Below, piece by piece: positions 6,636 to 12,267 of a stretch of 12,267 nt of DNA. A model generated the notes under the pieces. That model was not told where the DNA came from, ran no database searches, and saw only the letters and a program-made list of their open reading frames with translations. Position 1 is the first letter of the stretch. Each line of letters begins with the position of its first letter. The stretch is from UBA4416 sp031539425 (GTDB lineage Bacteria; Bacteroidota; Bacteroidia; B-17B0; Aurantibacillaceae): positions 1 to 12,267 of the forward strand of contig JAVKLI010000064.1 of NCBI GenBank assembly GCA_031539425.1. The letters run 5' to 3'. The translations under genes were made by a program, and so were the position numbers.

Positions 6636-7850
6636 ATGAAAAATAAAATAACTTTACTGTTTATGAAATTTGTAATACTATTTTTGGCGTGTATTTTTAA
6701 AACAATTGTAATTAATTCACAAATAGAATTTCAACCTTATAACAAAATTGTAAAAGGTGCCGATCAATTAGAAAAATACCTTCCATTATTAAAAAATAAA
6801 AAGATTGGAGTTGTAACAAACGCAACAGGTATTATTAATAAAACACATATTGTTGATACTTTATTAAGTTTAAAAGTTAAAATTACCGCCATATTTTGTC
6901 CGGAGCATGGATTTAGAGGAGATGCTGACGCAGGAATATCTATTAAAAATAATATTGATGCTAAAAGTAAGTTACCTATTATTTCTTTATATGGTTCTCA
7001 TTATGAGCCAACAACCGATGATTTTAAAAATATAGATTTAATTCTTTTTGATATTCAAGATGTAGGTGTTCGTTTTTATACTTATTTAAGTACACTTAGC
7101 TATGTGTTATCTGGCAGTGCTAAAAATAATGTTCCAATTATTGTTTTAGATAGGCCTAATCCAAATGGTTTTTATATTGCGGGCCCTGTATTACAATCAC
7201 AATATAAATCATTTCTTGGGCTTCACCCTATTCCTTTAGTTTACGGAATGACAATTGGTGAATATGCAAAAATGCTTGTAGGAGAAAATTGGATAGCCGC
7301 CATAAAATCTCCATCACTAACAGTTATTCCATTAAAAAATTATGATAGAAAAAAATTTACATCTCTATTACCTATTAAACCTTCACCAAATTTAAATAAT
7401 GATACAGCTATTATTATGTACCCAACATTGGGTTTATTTGAAGGGACCTCAATGAGTTTAGGTAGGGGCACTTCTAAGCCTTTTCAAGTGTTAGGTAGCC
7501 CAAATATTGATAGCGTTAACTACAATTTTAAGTTTAAACCAACTTCTACAAAAATTACAAAAAAACCAAAATATCAAGATACAACATGTTATGGTATTAA
7601 TGCTGTTAGCATTTTTTCTCTTTTTATTAATTCTAAAAAAATTCATTACAACCTCATAAACTCTTTATATAAGCACAATTCTACGGTTTCTTTTTTTACT
7701 TCAGGATTTAATTATCATTCGGGCGATAAAGCGTTAAAAAATATGATAATAAAAAATTATTCTAACGATAGCATTGAAAACTATTATAAAAACGCCATTG
7801 AATCTTTTAAAAAAATAAGAAAAAAGTATTTAATTTATATTGATTTTTAA
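6636..7850 (+). CDS. namZ: exo-beta-N-acetylmuramidase NamZ (DUF1343, GH171)
   Basis: This 404-residue hydrolase releases MurNAc from the non-reducing end of peptidoglycan fragments, for cell-wall recovery. The family was long called DUF1343. An N-terminal hydrophobic segment (about 8-25, ending NSQ) is a signal peptide for periplasmic or lipid-free export. An in-frame ATG at codon 10 is an equally plausible start. Family motifs appear in order: CPEHGFRG (88-95, with the active-site Glu90-His91), FDIQDVGVRFYTY (138-150), LDRPNPNG (171-178), and EGTSMSLGRGT (269-279). Length matches characterised NamZ proteins. It starts the plus-strand unit, and comEC follows after 15 nt. No other MurNAc recycling genes (murQ, murK, ampG) are in the window. 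The substrate is inferred from the family. Confidence 0.93.
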   Translation: MKNKITLLFMKFVILFLACIFKTIVINSQIEFQPYNKIVKGADQLEKYLPLLKNKKIGVVTNATGIINKTHIVDTLLSLKVKITAIFCPEHGFRGDADAGISIKNNIDAKSKLPIISLYGSHYEPTTDDFKNIDLILFDIQDVGVRFYTYLSTLSYVLSGSAKNNVPIIVLDRPNPNGFYIAGPVLQSQYKSFLGLHPIPLVYGMTIGEYAKMLVGENWIAAIKSPSLTVIPLKNYDRKKFTSLLPIKPSPNLNNDTAIIMYPTLGLFEGTSMSLGRGTSKPFQVLGSPNIDSVNYNFKFKPTSTKITKKPKYQDTTCYGINAVSIFSLFINSKKIHYNLINSLYKHNSTVSFFTSGFNYHSGDKALKNMIIKNYSNDSIENYYKNAIESFKKIRKKYLIYIDF

Positions 7851-7865
7851 TAAACGAAATGGGTT

Positions 7866-9905
7866 ATGATTCCGTTTAATAGTATTCCATTTTTAAAAAT
7901 TTTAATTATTTATGTTTTAGGTATAATTACCGCTGTAGTATTTGATGTTAATACTATTTCTATTCTTTTGTTTTTTGTTTTATTTGTTATTACGGTTTGT
8001 TTATTTTTTCTTCATATTAAAAAAAGTCAGCTTCAATATGTTTTTAAGTGGCTGTTTTTAATACTATTTGCAGGATTTATTTTTTATGTTGCAATTGTGT
8101 CTTGTTATTTTTTTAAAGAAAAAAATTACACGCAGCATTGTTCTAATTATATAAATGGTAAAAATCAATGTTTTATAGCTTCTATTATTGATATTCCAGT
8201 GGTTACAGATAAATATCAAAAAGCAACTATAGAGCTTGAGTTTATAAGGTTAAATAATAAATGGGAAAAAACATCAGGTAAATCGATTGTATACATTAAA
8301 TTACCAGTAAATAAGCCCTATCGTTTAGGTAATAGTTACGTTATATATTCGCCAATTACATCTTTACAAAACAATAAAAACCCTTTTGAATTTAATTATA
8401 AAAAACATTTAGAGTTACAAAACATCAACAGCTGTGTATTTATTAATGAGGCTCAAGTTTTTTCAATTATATCTGTATTTAATTTTTACGCATTAAAGAA
8501 TTTAGGGTTAGCTATAAAAAATAAAATAGTTTATATTTTAAAAAACGCAAATCTTTCACAAGAAGCGTTTTCTATATGCGCAGCACTACTGGTTGGTTAT
8601 GATGACGAGATAAAAAACGATGTCATGCAGAGCTTTGCCCATTCGGGCACTTTACACATTTTATCTGTATCGGGTATGCATACAGGATTTGTATACCAAT
8701 TTATTATTTGGATTTTTATTTTAATAGAACGAAAAAAGAAAATGCCAATTATTAAATGTGTAAGTATTATTTTTGCTTTGTGTTGTTTTGCATTAATAAC
8801 AGGCTTAAGTCCTGCTGTATTAAGGGCTACAATAATGTTATCATTGTTTATTGTTGCTAAAACAATTAATAAATTTCATAATTCGTATAATATTTTGTTT
8901 TTATCGGCCTTTTTAATTTTAATTTTTTATCCTTTTTTAATTTTAAATGTTGGGTTTATTTTAAGTTATACTGCGGTTTTTGGACTAATTTATTTTTATC
9001 CTATACTAACCAATCGCATCTGTTTTAATAATTATTGGCTTCAAAAGGTATGGCAGTTTTCTGCCATTTCTATTGCAGCTACACTAACCACTTGGCCTAT
9101 TACCTTATATTTTTTTAATCAATTTCCAATTTGGTTTGTCGTTTCAAATCTTATCATCATTCCGCTTAGCGCCATTTTAATGTTTGTATCAACGATAATA
9201 ATTTTTTGTTTTAAAATTGTTTGCATAAAAAGCCTATGCGCACTTGTTTTAAATTATATAACTAACTTAATGTTAGCTTGTTCAAACCTTACAAATAATA
9301 GTAGTTACGGGTATGTTGATTATATTCCGTTTAATACTGTTGATGTATGTTTTGGGTTTCTGTTAATTTTTATGTTGGCTTATGTGATATTTAACAAAAC
9401 ATGGAAAGCCTTTTTTTATTTTGGCTCTATATGTATAGTATACCTTACGTTTAGTACTTACATACAGTTAAAAGAGTTTAGCAAATCGGAATTGGTAGTG
9501 TTTTATTGTAAGCACAAATCGGCTTATTTAATTAGAAGCAATAATATAGTATACCTTAGTGCTGATAACCTTAGCTTAACTGAATTTGATAAAATAATAA
9601 AGCCTTATTTATTAAGCATATCTAATTTAAAACTCCAAAAATTACAAAGTCAAACTTGTGTTATTAAAAACCAAAGTATAAAGCAAATTAATAAACTTAA
9701 TAATATTTTAAATAATGAAACATATATAATAGTAAGCCATAACTGTTATTTTAATTTTAATGATATTAATTCTAATAAAACAAAATTAATTTTTGACACT
9801 TCCAACAGCTATGGGTATTTAGAAAAAATAAAAAAACAATGTAAAAAACGAGGCGTTGAATATTTAGATATTAAAGAATCTTTTGCACAAATTATTTTGT
9901 TATAA
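7866..9905 (+). CDS. comEC: ComEC/Rec2 DNA uptake channel protein
   Basis: This 679-residue polytopic inner-membrane protein forms the channel that carries single-stranded DNA into the cytoplasm during natural transformation. Residues 8-83 contain the first membrane segments. Residues 85-200 are the DUF4131/OB-like periplasmic part, ending in the typical NPFEFNYKKHLELQNINS. The Competence domain covers about 235-500 with HILSVSGMH (264-272), GLSPAVLRATIM (313-324) and many hydrophobic helices. The C-terminal 140 residues after the last helix lack the HxHxDH metal ligands of the metallo-beta-lactamase domain found in Bacillus ComEC. They retain a weak LIFDTSNS...C...IKE pattern that I recall from other Bacteroidota, perhaps a degenerate lactamase fold. 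Its stop lies 7 bp from a decayed T9SS domain fragment on the opposite strand. Transformation genes otherwise are absent here. Confidence 0.93.
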   Translation: MIPFNSIPFLKILIIYVLGIITAVVFDVNTISILLFFVLFVITVCLFFLHIKKSQLQYVFKWLFLILFAGFIFYVAIVSCYFFKEKNYTQHCSNYINGKNQCFIASIIDIPVVTDKYQKATIELEFIRLNNKWEKTSGKSIVYIKLPVNKPYRLGNSYVIYSPITSLQNNKNPFEFNYKKHLELQNINSCVFINEAQVFSIISVFNFYALKNLGLAIKNKIVYILKNANLSQEAFSICAALLVGYDDEIKNDVMQSFAHSGTLHILSVSGMHTGFVYQFIIWIFILIERKKKMPIIKCVSIIFALCCFALITGLSPAVLRATIMLSLFIVAKTINKFHNSYNILFLSAFLILIFYPFLILNVGFILSYTAVFGLIYFYPILTNRICFNNYWLQKVWQFSAISIAATLTTWPITLYFFNQFPIWFVVSNLIIIPLSAILMFVSTIIIFCFKIVCIKSLCALVLNYITNLMLACSNLTNNSSYGYVDYIPFNTVDVCFGFLLIFMLAYVIFNKTWKAFFYFGSICIVYLTFSTYIQLKEFSKSELVVFYCKHKSAYLIRSNNIVYLSADNLSLTEFDKIIKPYLLSISNLKLQKLQSQTCVIKNQSIKQINKLNNILNNETYIIVSHNCYFNFNDINSNKTKLIFDTSNSYGYLEKIKKQCKKRGVEYLDIKESFAQIILL

Positions 9906-9912
9906 TATTTAA

Positions 9913-9987
9913 CCCTAAAGCTGTTTTGCCTTTATACATTTGTTTGATGAATGCACCTTTGATGTTGTAAATGTTTATAATCAATTT
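9913..9987 (-). pseudogene. decayed fragment of a T9SS type A sorting domain
   Basis: Between the converging stops of comEC and the lipoprotein gene, the minus strand reads, after an in-frame TAA at 9988-9990, KLIINIYNIKGAFIKQMYKG then KTALG. This matches the mid-part of the sorting domain of the next gene but one (ILINLYDIKGSFIKQMHKG, ETVVG). About 51 of 62 bases are identical between 9913-9974 and 10730-10791. The domain's N-terminal FPNP part and last 34 residues are missing, and there is no start codon, so it cannot be a working gene. It is either the remains of a former cargo gene or a rearranged duplicate of the neighbour. Confidence 0.8.
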
Positions 9988-10583
9988 TTAATAAAAACAA
10001 TCCAGTGGTCAGGAGCTACAATAGATCCGAATAAATAACTTGGTCTGTATAAAAAATATTTTACCGTTGCCGTTGGGTTTGAAGCAAGGTAGAAACGAAC
10101 TAAACTTAAATTTTGAATTGAGTTCCACCATGCAGGGGGAGCAGTATTAATACTGTTTGAATCTTCATAAATATTCATATATTCGAATCCTGCAGTTGGG
10201 GTAACAGAATTTGACCCAGTAGTTATTGAAAAAATAGAAGCTGGTTGAAAGCTCGTTGGATAAAACATCTTTCCTGTGCCCATCCAAATATGACTTCCAT
10301 GAAACAGAAGTTGATTTAACTCTTGATAGGTAAATTTGATGTATCCAATATCGCTTGGCGCCACATATTCTTTAACAATAGTAAATGAGTTGGTGTTGCT
10401 AGCAAAAACAGTTTCAATGCCACCTTCAAAAGTATTGGTAAGGTAATCTATTTTTAAAGTAAGCAGTTTGTTTTGATGCTGAGGGGTTGTTGATAGAGTA
10501 TTTTCAGTATTTAAAATGGTGTTTTTTTCTTTATTACAGGCTACAAAACATATAAAACATATTAAAATTATAGCTAGTTTCAA
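9981..10583 (-). CDS. putative lipoprotein of unknown function
   Basis: This 200-residue protein has a lipoprotein signal peptide (MKLAIILICFICFVAC, lipobox Cys16 followed by Asn-Lys), so the mature part is lipid-anchored, probably in the outer membrane. The mature sequence begins with a Ser/Thr/Asn-rich linker and then looks beta-rich, with many aromatic residues (HIWMGTGKMFYP, PPAWWNS, PDHWIVF). I recognise no domain. It lies 41 nt downstream of the T9SS gene on the same strand, so the two may share a transcript. Its stop overlaps the edge of the decayed sorting-domain fragment in another frame. This means its 3' end may have been redrawn by a rearrangement and the original protein may have been longer. 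It could itself be a degenerating accessory gene. Confidence 0.7.
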   Translation of the reverse strand: MKLAIILICFICFVACNKEKNTILNTENTLSTTPQHQNKLLTLKIDYLTNTFEGGIETVFASNTNSFTIVKEYVAPSDIGYIKFTYQELNQLLFHGSHIWMGTGKMFYPTSFQPASIFSITTGSNSVTPTAGFEYMNIYEDSNSINTAPPAWWNSIQNLSLVRFYLASNPTATVKYFLYRPSYLFGSIVAPDHWIVFIKN

Positions 10584-10624
10584 TTTAGTATTTTTTATAA
10601 AAATTATTTTAAATGGTTTTTTAT

Positions 10625-11239
10625 TTACTGCTTAACAAATTTAATGTATTTATTGGTATAGCCCAATTTTACTTCATAAAAATACATACCGCTACTAAGT
10701 GTTTCAATATTTAAATCAATGTTGTTTTGCCCTACTACTGTTTCGCCTTTGTGCATTTGTTTGATAAATGAACCTTTGATGTCGTATAGGTTAATGAGAA
10801 TATTTTCTAAACGTTCTGTAAGTAATGAAATTGTATTTAGTTCAATACTTGGATTAGGGAATAATTCTAAACTATGTACCTCAGTTTTGATTGGAGTTTC
10901 TACATTTAAAAAAGCAGGATTAGTGCTGGTAAGGATAGAATACTCCATTTGCGAAGCCACTAGATTAGGATTATAAGGCCACCAACCAACAAAACCTCCT
11001 ATTTGAGCAAACACTTCATACACATACCCAGTCATTGAGCATTCTGTATTATTTAAGTAATTTATTTTTACCCTTTGGTGGGGAACTAATTCATATGCAG
11101 TTAATCCTGAATTAATTGGTATTAAATCTTCTAATACGTTTGATGAGCTTGGCCTTGGCCAATAGGCTATTATATGAGCGTTGTTAGGTAAAACATGATT
11201 GATTTTAACATCCATTTTGTATTTATTTACTCTATACAT
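10625..11239 (-). CDS. T9SS type A sorting-domain protein, probably a 5'-truncated remnant
   Basis: The C-terminal 80 residues (about 124-204) are a type A sorting domain: LELFPNPS at 124-131, then NLYDIKGSFIKQM, ending LSSGMYFYEVKLG and KYIKFVKQ. Such domains route proteins through the type IX system to the cell surface and are cut off there. The first 120 residues match nothing I know (WPRPSSSN, TGYVYEVFAQIGGFVGWWPYNPN). Cargo needs a Sec signal peptide, but the first ATG (11239) begins MYRVNKYKMD, with none. The same frame stays open and protein-like upstream to a TAG at 11297-11299, giving PVNSSYYNEANQYFSKG before the ATG. Another frame continues as VYTYNGIIYRTP to the rluB stop, as if one C had been lost from the run at 11289-11292. 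I infer a decayed 3' end of a larger surface-protein gene. If translated, the product would probably not be secreted. Confidence 0.72.
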   Translation of the reverse strand: MYRVNKYKMDVKINHVLPNNAHIIAYWPRPSSSNVLEDLIPINSGLTAYELVPHQRVKINYLNNTECSMTGYVYEVFAQIGGFVGWWPYNPNLVASQMEYSILTSTNPAFLNVETPIKTEVHSLELFPNPSIELNTISLLTERLENILINLYDIKGSFIKQMHKGETVVGQNNIDLNIETLSSGMYFYEVKLGYTNKYIKFVKQ

Positions 11240-11324
11240 ACCTTTACTAAAATATTGATTAGCCTCATTATAATAAGAACTATTTACAGGGGAGTTCTAT
11301 AAATTATACCGTTATAGGTATATA
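11240..11324 (-). pseudogene. upstream remnant of the T9SS gene, with a possible frameshift
   Basis: On the minus strand the reading frame of the T9SS gene continues without a start codon through codons for NSPVNSSYYNEANQYFSKG (11240-11296). It then meets a TAG at 11297-11299. A second frame carries VYTYNGIIYRTP from 11325 down to the CCCC run at 11289-11292, where adding one C would join both. The peptide looks coding in style. No signal peptide is found before the rluB stop at 11325-11327, so the original 5' end is gone. Confidence 0.5.
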
Positions 11325-12267
11325 CTAGCCCAGCATTTTTAAAAAACTAACTTCTTTAGAATCTAAAAAACGATACTTAGCTCTTGGTAAATCTTTTTTG
11401 GTAAGCCCCGCAAAGCTAACCCTATCAAGCCTTACCACATCATAACCCAATTGTTCAAATATGCGTCTCACAATTCTGTTTCTTCCACTATGTATTTCTA
11501 TACCTAGTTCCGATTTTGAGCTTTTAATATAAGATACATCGTCTGGTTTTATAAAACCATCTGTTAAATCAAACCCTTCTTTTAATTTTTTATAGTCATC
11601 AGGAGCTATATTTTTATTAAGTGTAACGTAATATATTTTTCTTACTAAAAATTTTGGGTGAGTTAATTTTGCTGCCAAATCGCCGTCGTTTGTAAATAAT
11701 AAAATTCCTGTTGTGTTTCTATCAAGCCTACCAACAGGGTACAACCTTTCTTTACAAGCGTTTTTAATCAATTCCATCACCGTTTTCCTATCTTCAGGAT
11801 CGCTCATGGTTGTTATATAATCTTTAGGTTTATTTAAAACCAAATATCTTTTTTCTTCGTTTTTAATAGGTACACCGCCATACTTTACTATATCATCTTG
11901 TTTTACTTGATAACCCATTTCGGTTATAACCTTTCCGTTTACTGTAACAACACCCGTTGCTATTAAAACGTCAGCTTCTCGCCTAGATGAAATTCCAGCA
12001 TTTGCAATATATCTATTAAGTCTTACCGTATTTGAATCTTTATACGTTTCAGATTTTTTAGAATAAGATTTGTATGTTTCTTTTGATTTTTCTCTAAATG
12101 GTTTTCTTGTTTCGTTTTCTGTATACTCTCTTTTCGGTCTGTCAAATGAACTACCTTCCTCACGAGGCTTAAATTCTCTACGTTCAGATCCTTCTCGGGG
12201 TTTGTATTCTCTTTTCGGTCTGTCAAATGAACTACCTTCCTCACGAGGCTTAAATTCTCTACGTTCA
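11325..12267 (-). CDS. rluB: RluB/RsuA-family rRNA pseudouridine synthase, N-terminus beyond the window
   Basis: This enzyme isomerises a uridine in rRNA, by homology near 2605 of 23S rRNA for RluB. The open frame runs to the right edge, with 313 codons visible. The first in-frame ATG (11918) is not the start: the codons before it encode an intact S4 RNA-binding domain (VRLNRYIANAGISSRREADV and onward, 12026 to about 11890). The catalytic domain holds GRLDRNTTGILLFTNDGDL with the catalytic Asp, preceded by RYLVLNKPKDY, and ends SGRNRIVRRIFEQLGYDVVRLDRVSFAGL. Before the S4 domain lies a disordered Arg/Lys/Glu extension with an 81-bp repeat. Charged N-terminal extensions on this enzyme are common in flavobacteria. 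RsuA or RluE/F relatives are less likely given the motif set and length. The stop lies directly against the T9SS remnant. Confidence 0.9.
   Translation of the reverse strand, partial: ERREFKPREEGSSFDRPKREYKPREGSERREFKPREEGSSFDRPKREYTENETRKPFREKSKETYKSYSKKSETYKDSNTVRLNRYIANAGISSRREADVLIATGVVTVNGKVITEMGYQVKQDDIVKYGGVPIKNEEKRYLVLNKPKDYITTMSDPEDRKTVMELIKNACKERLYPVGRLDRNTTGILLFTNDGDLAAKLTHPKFLVRKIYYVTLNKNIAPDDYKKLKEGFDLTDGFIKPDDVSYIKSSKSELGIEIHSGRNRIVRRIFEQLGYDVVRLDRVSFAGLTKKDLPRAKYRFLDSKEVSFLKMLG
12127..12267 (-). repeat. 81-bp in-frame tandem repeat in the rluB N-terminal extension
   Basis: Positions 12127-12186 and 12208-12267 are identical over 60 bases, at a period of 81 bp (27 codons), and the second copy is cut by the window edge. 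In protein each unit reads ERREFKPREEGSSFDRPKRE followed by a short Tyr/Lys/Pro/Arg linker. Identity includes third codon positions, so the duplication is recent or kept uniform by slippage or conversion. The unit is strongly charged and of mixed sign, and is expected to be disordered. Confidence 0.9.

Noticed and set aside
11303..11322. Small inverted repeat (TATACC/GGTATA) near the rluB stop as a terminator
   Set aside because: The stem is only six pairs, lies within the remnant coding sequence, and is not followed by a clear T-run in the direction of rluB transcription.
9906..11324. Insertion sequence or phage remnant as the cause of the decayed region
   Set aside because: No transposase or integrase sequence, terminal inverted repeats or target-site duplication could be found; recombination at sorting domains explains the visible pieces better.
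12023..12244. 73-codon minus-strand open frame with internal repeats (VRKVVHLTDRKE twice)
   Set aside because: Its repetition only reflects the 81-bp DNA repeat read in a shifted frame. The real frame continues directly into the S4 domain of the pseudouridine synthase.
12127..12267. CRISPR-like array at the right edge
   Set aside because: The 60-bp identical units at an 81-bp period are in frame inside a protein gene, with units too long and a 'spacer' that is part of the coding repeat.

Overview
The window comes from a low-GC (roughly 30% by eye) member of the Bacteroidota, most likely a flavobacterium-like lineage. The evidence is a type IX secretion (T9SS) C-terminal sorting domain with the FPNPS-type start, a ComEC of the Bacteroidota layout, a NamZ/DUF1343 muramidase, an RluB-family pseudouridine synthase with a repetitive charged N-terminal extension, A-rich leaders instead of Shine-Dalgarno sequences, and heavy A/T use at third codon positions.

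Layout, left to right. Positions 1-170 are non-coding, with a 16-bp direct repeat and an AT-rich stem-loop. Positions 171-1118 (minus) encode an M23 metallopeptidase with a very basic tail. Positions 1241-6459 (minus) hold a tight five-gene run, transcribed right to left: secreted C1B cysteine peptidase, nitronate monooxygenase/FabK-like flavoprotein, DUF2130 coiled-coil protein, thiH, thiF. The gaps are 8, 4, 7 and 1 nt. A 176-bp divergent promoter region separates this run from namZ-comEC (plus, 6636-9905, 15-nt gap). Positions 9906-11324 (minus) contain a lipoprotein of unknown function, a T9SS sorting-domain gene that looks 5'-truncated, and a short decayed second copy of the same sorting domain squeezed between the stops of comEC and the lipoprotein gene. 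From 11325 to the right edge (minus) runs an incomplete rluB-type gene. Its S4 domain and repetitive N-terminus lie upstream of the first in-frame ATG, so the gene continues off the window.

How the genes fit together. ThiH and ThiF both act in making the thiamine thiazole ring: ThiH supplies dehydroglycine and ThiF activates the sulfur carrier ThiS. Their usual partners (ThiS, ThiG, ThiC) are absent here, and I see no TPP riboswitch, so the pair looks separated from a classical thi operon. NamZ and the M23 peptidase act on peptidoglycan, ComEC is the inner-membrane DNA uptake channel, and RluB modifies 23S rRNA. Most of the window is ordinary chromosomal housekeeping.

I found no convincing undescribed multi-gene system. 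The parts most worth a second look are the decayed surface-protein segment (9906-11324) with its duplicated sorting-domain fragment, the 81-bp in-frame repeat in the rluB extension, and the odd company of thiHF. No stretch over 300 bp lacks a gene.
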